In this document: positions 35,004 through 45,700 of the stretch, in pieces
Numbering within the stretch: the first letter of the stretch is position 1
How the letters are laid out: each line of letters begins with the position of its first letter
Source: Tetragonia tetragonoides
Lineage: Eukaryota; Streptophyta; Magnoliopsida; Caryophyllales; Aizoaceae
DNA: 64,000 bases
Direction: 5' to 3'
Assembly (NCBI GenBank): GCA_038025085.1
Contig: CM076149.1
Coordinates: 31,747,501 to 31,811,500, forward strand
Made by a program: the position numbers and the translations under genes
Notes under the pieces: generated by a model
What the model saw: the letters and a program-made list of their open reading frames with translations, nothing else
The model's database searches: none
Told to the model about the DNA's origin: nothing

Positions 35004-36010
35004 TTAGACGTAGCACTTCTTCAGTTGGTCCATGGTGGTGAGCTGGCTGAACTCTATGCCATCCATATCCATGAGTCTGACTGCGCCTCCTGATAAAATG
35101 TCTTTGATATGAACGGGCCGGACCAGTTTGGTCGAAATTTGCCTCTGGGGTCAATCTTTGTGGTTTTCTATCATATTTTCAATGATAGTCTTGAGGTTTT
35201 TGTTGGCGGCTTCCACTGCGCCGTTGGTTTGGGGATGGTAAGGGGATGATTTGTGGTTCTGGATTGTGTAGTTTTTGAGGAGGGTGGCTGTTTCGGCTTT
35301 AAATGGGATCCATGGTCACTGATTATTTCATGCGAAACGCCGTATCGACAAATGATGATGTTCCTTATGAACTTGGATACTTGCTTGGAGGTAAGGACGG
35401 CATAGGATTGGGCTTCAACCCATTTGGTAAAATAGTCTATGGCTATTAGGATGTATTCGTGTCCTCCTGAGCCTTTTGGGGTAATCTTACCAATGATATC
35501 TATTCCCCATGCAGAAAACGGTCAAGGGGACGTGAAGTTGTGGAGCATTGAGGGTAACATATGCTGCAGGTTGGCATATATCTGACACTTCTTGCACTTC
35601 TTAACATAGTCCTAGCAATCCCTATCCATAGTAGTCCAGTAGTATCCCAGTCGTAAGACCTTTCTGGAGAGCATTCGACCATTCATGTGTGGTCCGCACA
35701 CCCCATTGTGTACCTCGTCCATAATTTTTGAGGCTTTTTCAGAATTCACGCATCTGAGGTTAACCCCGTTGTGGGATTTTTTGTACAGAACCCCCTTGTA
35801 GTCTATATATTGCGCCGATCAGAGACGGATGGCCCGTTGAGCTCTTAGTGGTGCGTCTTGAGAGTATATTCCTTTGGTGATGTAGTTGAAGACTTCTTGG
35901 TACCAAGGATTCGATCGGAGCCAGGGTCATTTCCGTGTTGAGGTTGTTGCAAAAGGCTGGCTCGCTTCTTCTTTGTAGAATGGCATTGTTGAGAGAGTTA
36001 AGCTACTCAG
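35004..36010 (-). pseudogene. Integrase (and preceding linker) of B2 pol
   Basis: Minus strand: linker words LQRRSEPAFCNN, then the zinc domain (VHNGVCGPHMNG, KKCKKCQIYANLQH), core Asp in AWGIDIIGKI, IAIDYFTKWVEAQ, second Asp in IISDHGSHL (usual DNGS is DHGS) and Glu in TNGAVEAANKN. The sequence then jumps from MIENHKD to the end of the C-terminal domain (VRLMDMDGIEFSQ) and stops at 35004. There are in-frame stops after DRDC and in NFTSP*. The deletion of the C-terminal half and the stops make it inactive. It would have joined element DNA to the genome. Confidence 0.85.
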
Positions 36011-36451
36011 ATTCCTGTAAAAAAGATGATGATCTGTATTCTTGCTTTGCGAAGTTTACTCACATTGCTTAAATTGATTATTAAATGATTTGCGCAACTT
36101 TGTGTTCATTGGATTTATCAATAGCTAAGCAAAGAAAGAAATGAGCAAGAGGACTTTTTATTAATTTGCAAAAAGAGATTAGCAAACATGACTTTAGAGA
36201 AGAGGGTCTCTAATTCCGTCAAAAAGAAACTAGACTCAGATGGAAAGTAAAAAAGGGAACACCCCCTATTCAAGACTCAACCTAAATATTTATCTAGGAC
36301 CCTAACTCGACAAAACTTGGGGACTCAGACTCGATTCCTCTAGCTCCTGCGGGTAACCAATTAATTCCAGGCTTCGTCTTCTTCCTTTAGAGGCGGCGGA
36401 ACTTCTCCAGTATCTATGACCATATGGTTCCTTGATCAATGAAGGTGGTGA
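36011..36451 (-). other. Deletion scar region of B2 pol (RT and RNase H missing)
   Basis: Between the protease-RT linker (above 36452) and the integrase there is only about 440 bp of sequence, which shows no RT or RNase H words. In element A the same interval is over 2 kb, so RT and both RNase H domains are deleted. Confidence 0.7.
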
Positions 36452-39118
36452 TTACCCATTGACTTCACAATACTTGCACTGAATATAGGGATTTCCGATC
36501 CTATGAAGCATTCGAGGGGTAGGCCTTCTTAGATGGGCATATCCATACTTGACCATCTTACTAAGCATTTCGTCTTGTTGGAAACAAGCCTCCTCTTTGG
36601 CCAGAATGATGCATTCTGTGGGTCTTTTCAACGAGGCGATATTCCCCTTCATTTGCTGAATTGCGTGGTGGTGGTGTGCCCCGTAGATAGACATTAGCTC
36701 GATGATTTCTTTTATTTCTTCGAACTCATCAAACTCTCCTATTTCTTAGAAGGATAGGTCTTGAATTCCCTAAAACTATTTGAGTTGTAAGATTTGGTGT
36801 CTTCCTCTATGAGGGCTACTTCTTCGGGAGAGAATCTCCAAAGGTCAATATCCTCACCATCATGTTCTATTTTCAAGACAGAAGTCTTGTCAATAGTTGC
36901 TTTGATGGGGTTGGCCTCGATTTCCACAATTTCTCCCTCTAACATCATCTTGACTTTCTGGTGGAGGGTAGAGGCTACAACATTTAAACCGTGGAGCCAA
37001 GGTCTCCCCAATCACAAGTTGAAAGTGGCCGGAATATCCATTACGTAAAATTGGACCATTTTCTCTATAGCCCCAGAGGTGACATTCATAGCTATGGTGT
37101 AGAGAACTTTTCGACTGGAGTTGATATAAGCAAGCAGACCTGGTGTTGAGTGAGCCAAATTCTTGATATCGATGCCCCATTTCGCTGCGGTTCTCAACGG
37201 GCATACATTCACGGCAGATCCATTGTCCACTAGGGTCATAGGCACATACTTGCCCATGGCAAATACAATCAAGTACAAAGCATGATTGTGTGAGGATCCC
37301 TCGGGAGGTAGTTCACTGTTGGAGAAGGTAATGGTCGGTTGAGTTTTATCTCCTACCAAGAAACTGACCAATTCGTGAGGCCTCATATCTTATGATACTG
37401 AGACTTTTGACAAGGCTTCCAAAATGGACTGTCGATGTTCGTAGGACGAGGCTAAGAGTTGCCAAATGTTGATATTGGCTTTGATTCTTTTGAGTTGGCC
37501 TGTGATGGGAGATTCTTTGTCTTTCGCCGGAACTTCTTCAACTTCTTATTCAGCTGGAGGCTGGAACCTGTTATTGTAGATGATTGGTGGCCTATAATGA
37601 CGACCGGAACGTGTTAAGTGGGCCACACCTATGGGTGATCTAGTTTGGAACTCCCATTCATCTTACTCATCACTGTCCCATATGCCGGTAATCTCGAGTC
37701 CCAAGGCATCTTCAATACTAATATGCAAGATCTCACCCAAAGGGTTGTTGGAGTTTCTGGGTGCTTGACCAGGTTTTGGTAAGGGTATGGTGTCGTTCTC
37801 AATTCTATCTTGGATAGTGTATTTAAGGGCCCAACAATAGTCGGTGTCATGCCATTTTCCTTAATGGTACTTGCATTATTCTCGCTCTTTCCAGTTGCGA
37901 ATCTTAAGAGATGGTTCTGGAGGAGGTCCGATGGGCTGCAGCAGATTATTTTTGATCATTATTTCAAGAGCATGTGACAGAGTCATTCCAAGAGGGGTGA
38001 ATTCTCTTGGTGGCTTTCTTTCAGCAAAGGTATTAACAACAGCTAGCTCATTAACCTGAGCACCAGAGGAGGCCCCAACAGTTGTCCTCTTGTATCTCCC
38101 GTAAGTGAAGGGGTTAGGGGTGACCTGGTCTTTATTTTTGTTGAGATCATCTTCAATGAGGATGCCAACGTCAAAGAGACACTGGTATGAGTCGATGGCC
38201 TGATATTGAAGGTGATTCTTATAGGCCGGTTGCAGGTTCTTAATGAAATGCTTGATTTGTTCAGTTTCAGAGGGTCTTTCCACCATTTCATCTATCTTGG
38301 ATTTTCATCGACAGAGGAATTTAGTGAATCCCTCATTCTTCTCTTTAGTGGTAATTTCAAGCTCTCTCAAAGTGATGGGGAGAGTAGCGTTGTCTTTGTA
38401 TCGAGCCAGGAAGACCGTGGTAAAATTGGACCAGGTTGGGTAGCTTTCCAAATCCAGGGCATAGAACCACCGTCGGGTATGTGTATCAAGGGTTTGGGGA
38501 AACAGATGGGCATAGAGTTTCTTGTTGATTCCCCTTAGAGCCATAGCGGTAGTGAAGGACTGCAGGTGATATTGCGGATTGTCAACTCCAGTAAAGGTAG
38601 GTACTTCGGTCATAGAGAATTTGGCTGTAAGTTTGCTCTTGATCTTAGTGTCAAATTTTCCCACATTGGCACTGTAGTTGGAAATCAGGCCACTACTCTT
38701 GAGCACAGAGGTGATGTTAGCCAGCATGGCATTAGGCCCTTCTTCCTCAGAATCGGAATCGGAAGGGGTCCTTGACTCTTCCTCTCTTTTCCTCTCTATA
38801 TCTTCAACCTTGATTCGAATCCCTTTCTAACTCACTCATTAAGTCATCCAATATTTCTTCAGTGGTCTTAGGCATTGTGAAGTTGGGAGGGGTGATTGGT
38901 GTGTAGAAAAAGGTATGTAGTGATGGTGAATTTATTGATGGTGAGGCTGTTTGTGGTGGAGGTAAATGAGAACCTGGCGGTGTGGATGGTTGAATACGAA
39001 CCAGCCTTGCCGAAGGCCGAGCCCAACTTTTCTCAAGGTTTCCTTTCTTCTTCGGACCCCCTATCCTGTATATGAAGCATGGAACACTTAGTAACGAGAA
39101 AAACCATGAGACTCTCAC
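36452..39118 (-). pseudogene. gag and protease of B2 (parent copy)
   Basis: Minus strand from the proline-rich N-terminus (about 39118-38806; PPNFTMPKTTEEILDDL) through capsid (KFSMTEVPTFTGVDNPQYH, YAHLFPQTLDTHTRRWF, LRELEITTKEKNEGF), a degenerate knuckle (CKYH-stop-GKWHDTDYC near 37860) and protease TLVDNGSAVNVCPLRT, LGRPWLHGLNVVAS. The protease-to-RT linker is at 36694-36452. Stops interrupt one frame at several places (for example 38305, 37876, 37012). Everything above 36764 is repeated at 45701-48055. Confidence 0.87.
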
Positions 39119-39420
39119 CTAAGAAAATTGTTGACCCACACGTAGAAAAACATTATCCTAAAAAAGAAAGGTCCTTAAGCCTAAATGCCCGAATATTTCC
39201 CTAATATCCAAGGAAAATAAAGTCAATGAAATAGAAAAAAATGTGGATTGTCCTATTTTTTTTTTAGACTCAAAAAAAATGAAAAAATGGGATAAAATAA
39301 AATAAAAGAATTTCGGTCTTTTCCTTTTTGATTTTTTTTTTGCTTTTTGGAGTTTTTTTCTTCTGTTTTTTTGCCGATTTTTTTATTTTAAAGTTTGATT
39401 TTTTTTAATGCTTTTTGGCT
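39119..39420 (-). other. Remaining leader of B2
   Basis: A/T-rich runs like B1 3660-3920. No primer-binding site is left. Confidence 0.65.
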
Positions 39421-39453
39421 TAGAAATTTGAATTCGCTTTTTTGGCGTCTACA
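39421..39453 (-). repeat. 33-bp stub of the B2 5' LTR
   Basis: Minus strand TGTAGACGCCAAAAAAGCGA then ATTCAAATTTCT matches the LTR start; afterwards the sequence is leader. The remainder of the LTR and the primer-binding site are deleted while the outer edge and TSD are intact. Confidence 0.8.
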
Positions 39454-39458
39454 GGCGG
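39454..39458. repeat. Target-site duplication of B2 (right), GGCGG
   Basis: Pairs with 9891-9895; the 3' region of C resumes here (GCCTAGGCAAAAGTTAGGGC). Confidence 0.88.
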
Positions 39459-40574
39459 CCTAGGCAAAAGTTAGGGCAACCAAAAAAAATATAAAACAAA
39501 TTCAACATCTTGAGGCAACTTAAATTTCCGAGGATTTAGAACATTGTTTCTCATTTAAGAACTCTTTGGTCAGTCATCTAGAGTCATACTCATCACCTTT
39601 CTCGTAGGCTTGCACATAGACTTCACAACTGGGAGTTTTTTCAGAATGAGTTGGTTCTTTGTCCGCTACGTTCCAATTTGTCCATTTCGTTCCCATACCT
39701 TAACTTAGGATATTTTGTATCGCTGCATCAACATCCTAGCTCCTCGAGTAGGTCATAATCATCAAGAACCACACATCAAACTAGGGGCTGATTCTCCCTT
39801 GACTTCACACAGTCTCGTCCACTTGTCTCTTACTTTGTCAAGATCACCACAGGAATGAAATTCTTGATCACAAAAAAATTTCCCATATGAAGACCCTCTT
39901 CAGACCCTATAGGAGAGTCGTGCATCTTAGGCTAGGCTGCATGGAGCTGTGAGTCAATAGAGTCTGCTTACATCATACTTGCATAAGTACTAGAGTCGCC
40001 TTCAAAGGCATGCATGTGTACATAATTTCGCAGTGTCTTGAGTCCCTGCGTGTTTACATGTCAATTTCCCGATGCCCCGTGCATATTACTATATCATGTG
40101 TTATGCATCTTGTCATGGTCATTCGGGCATGTCTATTGCATCTTTTCCCTATGTGCATATTTTCAAGGGAGGTTTGAGTCTACCCGCTCTCCATCGAAAC
40201 CAGCAAGCCCGGAACTCATGATCAAGCCCAGAAGCGACCATCCAACTACAACGAAAAATGGAAATATCCTTCTAACACCAGCCAAGCGCGCGGGCCCCCT
40301 ACTGTCCCACGACTTCCTTTCCAGCCCAGAAGCCGTTATTTCAGTCTGTTCGCGGCAAAGATCAGTACCAAGTGCGCGGGAGCGCGTCCCTTTGGCCCAC
40401 TAATTCAAAATTCAACAGTTGGCCCATCTTACGATACCAATTATTTTCAGGTAAAACTAACTCGATTATTTTTGCAGGTCCCAAATACTTGAGCACGGAC
40501 GTCTGCCGCGACGACAGTTACTGCACAGAGTGTCAAAGTTATTTTAAGCCCGGTAAATCTGTCGGCCTCATCAA
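39459..40574 (+). other. Non-coding 3' region of C (copy 1)
   Basis: Matches B1 1590-480 in reverse. ORFs of 100-130 codons here are not conserved as protein and have no recognisable domain; I treat them as chance. Confidence 0.7.
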
Positions 40575-40721
40575 TATCCCAAAAATCCAAAAAATCTCAA
40601 TGTCCCGATATCCCAAAAATCCCAAATGTCCTTATGTCCCGATATCTCAAAAAACCCAAACGTCCCATTGTCTCAATGTCCCAATGTCCCAACGTCCCAA
40701 TGTCACAATGTCACAAATTTT
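40575..40721 (+). repeat. Short-unit minisatellite (CAATGTCC-like) in C, copy 1
   Basis: Many variants of CAATGTCC / CCCAAAAATCC in tandem; absent from B1 and B2 at the same place. Repeated at 49514-49660. Confidence 0.8.
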
Positions 40722-40951
40722 GGGGTCATTCAATGATAGCTTAAGCTATTGCGGTTAAACTGTCAAACTACAAGGTCACAAATTTTGAGGTCAGTCAATG
40801 ATCGCTTAAGCTATTGCGGTTAAACTGTCCTTCTGCGAGGTTACTTATTATGTGTCAGTCAATGATTGCATAAACTGTTGCGGTTATACTGTCCTTTTTT
40901 ATATGTTTCAGTCAATGATTGCTTAAGCTATTGCATTTAAACTGTTCATAT
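40722..40951 (+). repeat. Four tandem repeats of the B-family 3' region in C, copy 1
   Basis: Units from about 40722, 40787, 40852 and 40906; inverted relative to those in B1 and B2 because C is on plus. Confidence 0.88.
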
Positions 40952-41511
40952 GTTTTAACCATTTTACAGCCATCATTTTGATCGCGCTGTCTCGTCGACC
41001 TTTTCATTTCTTGTGCAGGGACGGAATCTCGGCATCCGCTGAGTGGTGCTTAGTCACTGTTTGCTCAGAATAAAGCATTTACACTATGCACTCTCAACAG
41101 TGTTGCTTCCCATTTACAGCCGTTATTTTGAATTGCGCTGTCTCGTTGACTTTTTCGTTTCTTGTACAGGGACGGAATCTCGACACCTGCCAAGCAGTAT
41201 TTAGTCACTGTTTGTCGAAGCACTCCACGTTGATCATTCTCATAGTATTACTAACTTTTTCATTCACTCTGAATATAGGTCCCCAGCAGACGCTTAGACC
41301 ATCTACGAGCGCTGTTCTATCCTGCTAACTATAACCTTTATTTTCTCTTGTGTTCACATAGATGAAATCTTAGCACGCTACGAGCATATCCCAACTCCAG
41401 GTTTGTCTTCATATGCATACATACTGTACACTCTCACACACCGTGTGCACATCAGCATCCTGCATGTCGCATTCGAAATACTTTGATCTTTGCTTTTACT
41501 CAAGCTCGATC

Positions 41512-41525
41512 AAAGTGGGGGCTTA
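41512..41525 (+). promoter_or_regulatory. Polypurine tract of C, copy 1
   Basis: AAAGTGGGGGCTTA before the LTR; the LTR first bases are degenerate (GGTAAACGCC for TGTAGACGCC). Confidence 0.85.
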
Positions 41526-42291
41526 GGTAAACGCCAAAAAAGCGCCTTTAGATTTCTCCGCAAAAAGCCCGATGATGAAAGGAGTAATTTATAAACTTGA
41601 ACGCTATTTTTGCTTTCATAGTTAAGATAAGGTCTCAGGTTTTTTCTCTAAATACTCCTTTATTCTAGTTTCATTCAAAACTCTCGTTCAAGAGCTTTCT
41701 AACGACACCTTTCATGCCTCTTTCCGACTCCCAGTTGCCAAGTTGCGAACCAGGGGTAGAACCGTCTTTTACCACCCATGGGTAAAACGGTATTTTCATA
41801 TTTTTCGGAACACTAAAATTCCTCCTGAAAATTAAAATAGACTGGATGTCGTCATTATGACGACATCCAGCTGGCAGCTGACAGCCGTCAGCGGCCTTGG
41901 GATAAAACCCAGGGCCGCTAGCGGCCCTGACACAGCCTCTGGCCCGACTATTTTTTCAAGCCCAATTCAAAAATTCGGCTCTTTACAGCCGTCCAACCCT
42001 ACTTCCATGAGCCTATAAATACGACCCTCCTCCCTCAGTTCAAATCACACAGTCTACAGTTGATACCCTCTATTCTCAGTAGTATTGACTTTGAGCTTCT
42101 CCCTCTTTCTTCCATAAACAATTCTATTCCATTCTCGGGAGTATTGACACCGAGCTTTCCCCTCTTTCTTCCAAACTTGAGATCTTGTCTTTACTATTTT
42201 TGTCAAATATAGCCTACAGTTCAGGTACTAACTCCTGAAGGCTCAAATTAAATTATTGTCTAATTGTTTATTTTCTAGTAGATATCATGCT
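41526..42291 (+). repeat. 3' LTR of C, 5' portion, copy 1
   Basis: Matches the B-family LTR from its start to ATATCATGCT, where D begins. TATAAATA at 42014-42021; GC motifs at 41886-41940. Confidence 0.88.
41842..41870. promoter_or_regulatory. Perfect 29-bp U3 palindrome in the C LTR, copy 1
   Basis: Arms CTGGATGTCGTCAT and ATGACGACATCCAG around a single T, about 145 bp upstream of the TATA box. Contains TGACG in both arms. Copy 2 at 50781-50809. Confidence 0.85.
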
Positions 42292-43231
42292 TGATATAAC
42301 CAAAATGCTGAGGGTTGAGCAATCGACCCCCGTCCTAGCTACGTCAGAAGGATCTCGACCCTCAGCAGATTCGGAGCCATCATCAATCCAGAAACAGCTA
42401 CTCCCTCCCCCTGAAGGTAGCCTCAGGACAAGGATTTCCTCAACCATTACTCAACACCCCTACTAGACCGAGAAGATCTACATCGACCAAAAGTCACACA
42501 TTAACCCAAAGACCAACATTATGTTATTACCTAACTGTGAAGGGTCGACTCATTCAGGAATTGACCCTAAAGCTTGCCATGAGCCCAGTGATGACGACAG
42601 CATGCGTACTGAACGAATATTCCTGAAGAGATTTGAGCAAATGCCTTGGCTCCCACTCTTTCTAAGCCCTAAGGACAATAGTGACGGCATCAATAATTGT
42701 ACTACCCCTGACGTGGAGTCTCCTCAGAGGGTCGTACTAAAACTCACGTGACCACCCTCTCTAAGCCGACTTAGAGAGGGACGTACGGACAAGGCTACGT
42801 GTCTACTGTTCATTCGATGAAGCTAGCCGACTTTTGCCCTATAAATACCTGCACGGAAATCAAGGCAAAGGTATGTTTTTTCCATTCAGAGAACATTCAC
42901 GCTGATTGAAGCAACATAGAGAAAATCCTCTGACATTCTGCTCTGACATTGCGTCCTTCAAGCGTGATCCTGATACTCAATCATTCAATCAATTCACACG
43001 CCCCTAAATCGACCACAAAGACTCTTACACAAAAAGTACCTCACGTACACCTTCATTCTCTAACTTTATCATCGGAGGGGTTTTCTCGAGTCGACCCCCC
43101 GAGGTAGTTTACCGTTGTTTGTCTTGTGCAGGCTCATTTAGTCAATTCAGGAGGCGGACAACATCCCAGACCCTCGCTTAAAGACCTAAGCATCTTCGCA
43201 GTGTTCGACCCCCTCAAAATCGGGCAAAACA
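42292..43231 (+). repeat. 5' LTR of D, copy 1 (940 bp)
   Basis: TGATATAACC...GGGCAAAACA. TATAAATA box at 42840-42847, CACGTG G-box at 42745-42750, inverted repeat at 42755-42780. Confidence 0.9.
42755..42780. promoter_or_regulatory. U3 inverted repeat in the D LTR, copy 1
   Basis: Arms CCCTCTCTAAG and CTTAGAGAGGG around CCGA, 60 bp upstream of the TATA box and next to a CACGTG. Copy 2 at 51694-51719. Confidence 0.8.
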
Positions 43232-43233
43232 TT

Positions 43234-43251
43234 TGGCGCCGTCTGTGGGGA
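43234..43251 (+). promoter_or_regulatory. Primer-binding site of D, copy 1
   Basis: TGGCGCCGTCTGTGGGGA two bases after the LTR; best resembles the complement of plant tRNA-Asp (TGGCGCCGTTGCCGGGGA), with a few mismatches. Different from the tRNA-Arg type of A and B. Confidence 0.75.
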
Positions 43252-43267
43252 AGGTGCATGGTCTTGC

Positions 43268-44818
43268 ATGAGTGAGCGTCTAGAAACTCCAGATTCAATT
43301 GAGCTCCCTAACCTCATAACCACAAAACTACTTACCCCGCCGTATCCAATCAGAAAACACTCTACGGTTTACATGGAAGCTGTGCCTAATCCTGAAAGGT
43401 CACACGACTCTGACGGAGATGAGAGCCAAAACTTTGGAAATCCCGAAAACCCTGTAACTAGGGGAGAATTACGACAAATCATGGGGGATTTACAAAGTAC
43501 GATAAAGGAAACTCTCGAATGCTTGGCTAAAGAGCTGAGACCTCCTAAAAATCGGGAAAGAGAGGAGACTTCGAGGGGAGGAGCAGAGTCTCGTTAGAGA
43601 CCCGACGACCTCCCCCTCCTCCACGTCATGAGCCCTCTCTGTCTCTAACTACTCGGTTTATGAGGGACAACTAGTCCACTCATAGCACCGGCGGATCCTG
43701 AGAACGCAAAACCACTCACGGAAAACCCCTAAATCGCCCATTTAACTCGGACGATTAAAGGAAATTCCTCGAAAGAAAAAGAGCGGAGAAGGAAACCAGC
43801 AAGTATGGCACTGACCTAAGGGGTATCATACACAAAAGGGAAGAAGTTCGACGGGCAGAAGAACAACAACTTCAAGAGATATACCAACTCTATGAGAGGG
43901 AGAGGCAAAAAGGGTCGAGTCGTATTCAAGCTGGCCTTCATAATATCATTGAGTATCGAGAGGCTGAACGCCAAATCGAAGAGCAGAAACTCAAAGAATT
44001 GCATCAAAGGTACGAGGAGGAACTAAAACGGGACCATGAACTCCTCACGGGGTTCAGTCCCCCTCAAGCTACCAGCATCTTGCAACCACCGATCCTCCAG
44101 ATCCCGAGTCCCACAACTATCAGGAACGTTGGGGTATCTAATACCCTAGCAAACTTGGGGAGTAAGACACCTGCTGTGGGATTAACCCCATTCAGTGACG
44201 AAATCATGGCGGCTCCGATGCCATCAAAATTGAAACCAATGGCGGACAAGTATGAAGCCCCCCAGAATCCACAGGATCACATCATGGCTTACAGAGCGAC
44301 CATAATGAACCAAACGCTAAGTGATGCGGCGCTATGCAGGAACTTCGAAATGACCCTTAAGGGGCTTGCCATCCAATGGTATGCCTCACTGAGCCCTAAG
44401 AGTATCTACTCTTGGCTCAGTTGGAAAAAAGTTTCAAAAATCACTTCGCTGCACCCATCCAGCAGAGAAAAACCACAGAACACCTCTACAAACTCAAGCA
44501 AAATAAGAAGGAAGGCTTAAAAGATTACCTAGCTCGATTTAATGTGGAAACCCTCGAAACAGATGACCTTGACAAGAGGCTTGCTAGCGCAGCCTTCGTG
44601 TCAGGATTAATAGAAGGGTCGCACTTTAAAGTCCAAATCAATTTGAAGCGGGAAGAGAAGGGATTTCTGACCTTGCCAGAGGTCCGACTGTTTACTGTGG
44701 CATACGCCAACTCGCAGGAACAATCAGGGAGATATACCCCGGGTAATTGGAGGACAAACCCTAAGCCTGAAGTAAAGACAAGCAAGAGCACACAAACTGA
44801 TAAAGGCAAGTGACTAGC
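43268..44818 (+). pseudogene. gag of D, copy 1
   Basis: N-terminal part 43268-43597, then a change of frame and a highly charged Glu/Arg/Gln segment, then capsid (KLKPMADKYEAPQNPQDH, LKGLAIQWYASLSPKS). A single missing G at about 44413 (TCTTGGCTC against TCTTGGGCTC in copy 2) shifts the frame; the rest of capsid (LARFNVETLETDDLDKRL) is in the other frame. TGA at about 44811 ends it, as in copy 2. Retrotransposon gag domain; it would form the particle. The extra frameshift is specific to this copy. Confidence 0.88.
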
Positions 44819-45700
44819 GGAAGCGCTTGCTGTATCCAGAGGACCGCCCAAAAGAAGTGATTGGAGAAAGACCGACCCCTCGGATGACCAGTGGTCGTTC
44901 AGCGTGGACCAACAAACCATCTTCAACAAGATGGACCGCAAACTACTGGACATCCCACCTCCTATCATCAGGGACCTCTCCGAAAGAAACCCAAAACTTA
45001 GGTGTGCGTACCACGATGATGTTGGGCATACAACCCAAGATTGTCAAAGGCTGGTCAAGAATCTTGAAAAGTTAGCTGAGGAAGGAAAACTGAAATAGTT
45101 TCTCAAAAAGAAAAATGTCTACAAAAAACCAAAGGTTACTACGGTCGTTGAGGAGGAAGAGTCAGAAGAGGATGATATGACCAACTTTGTAAAAATGATC
45201 TATGCCGGCCTCGGTGGAGGAGGATCGACCAAAAAGCAACGACGGGATCATTATCGTAGCGCTGAACAGATAATGGCCGTGGGAGTCCTCCCCCCCATTG
45301 GCAAGATCCCACCTGTAACCTTCGATGAGCGGGACGCACGAGCGCTTCATCATCCACATGACGACCCATTGGTAGTAACTCTCAAGATCGCAGGCTTACT
45401 CACCGAACGAGTCCTCGTCGATACAGGAAGTTCAGGTGACATCATCACCTATAAATGCCTACGACGGTTGGGATACAATAAAGACAAGATTACCCCTGTA
45501 TCACTGTCTGTCTTTGGTTTTGGCGTGCACAAAGTCTACCCCATCAGCACCATCATTCTCCCTGTTCGAATAGGGGAAAAGGGGGCACGTCGAAGGCAGA
45601 TCATTGAATTCTTCGTGGTCGATATGAAGTTGGCCTACAATGCCATCCTCGGTCGACCAACACTAGCGGCCATCAACGTGGTGATTCATATGTCCTAGCT
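44819..45700 (+). pseudogene. Zinc knuckle and protease of D, copy 1, truncated
   Basis: CAYHDDVGHTTQDC knuckle, then TAG at 45097 (CAG in copy 2), then aspartic protease VLVDTGSSGDII and NAILGRPTLAAI. TGG to TAG also occurs at the very end (45696). The reading then runs into reversed B2 sequence at the duplication join. Confidence 0.88.

Larger units (their letters stand above)
39459..42291 (+). mobile_element. Element C, right part: 3' region and partial 3' LTR (copy 1)
   Basis: Continues C after the B2 insertion: untranslated region, tandem repeats, polypurine tract and LTR up to the D insertion. Repeated at 48398-51230. Confidence 0.87.
36764..45700. repeat. Segmental tandem duplication, copy 1 (about 8.94 kb)
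   Basis: Contains B2 gag-protease (5' part), the B2/C boundary, C 3' region and partial LTR, and the 5' LTR, gag and protease of D. It is followed directly by copy 2. All internal landmarks recur at +8937 to +8940. The join at 45700/45701 fuses D protease to B2 protease across the shared tetranucleotide AATT. Confidence 0.95.
42292..45700 (+). mobile_element. Element D, truncated duplicate (5' LTR, gag, protease)
   Basis: Starts TGATATAACC after the possible TSD ATGCT (42287-42291) and is cut at the duplication join in protease. Same as 51231-54640 apart from scattered base changes. Confidence 0.9.

Noticed and set aside
40038..40758. ORFs of 121 and 128 codons in C (and repeated at 48977-49697)
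   Set aside because: They lie in a non-coding 3' region, overlap a minisatellite, have no known domain and are not kept as protein in B1.
42521..42751. 76-codon ORF within the D LTR (and copy at 51460-51690)
   Set aside because: It lies wholly in the U3 region upstream of the TATA box; no domain.
44525..44968. 147-codon minus-strand ORF over D gag (and copy at 53465-53908)
   Set aside because: Shadow of the clear gag frame on plus.
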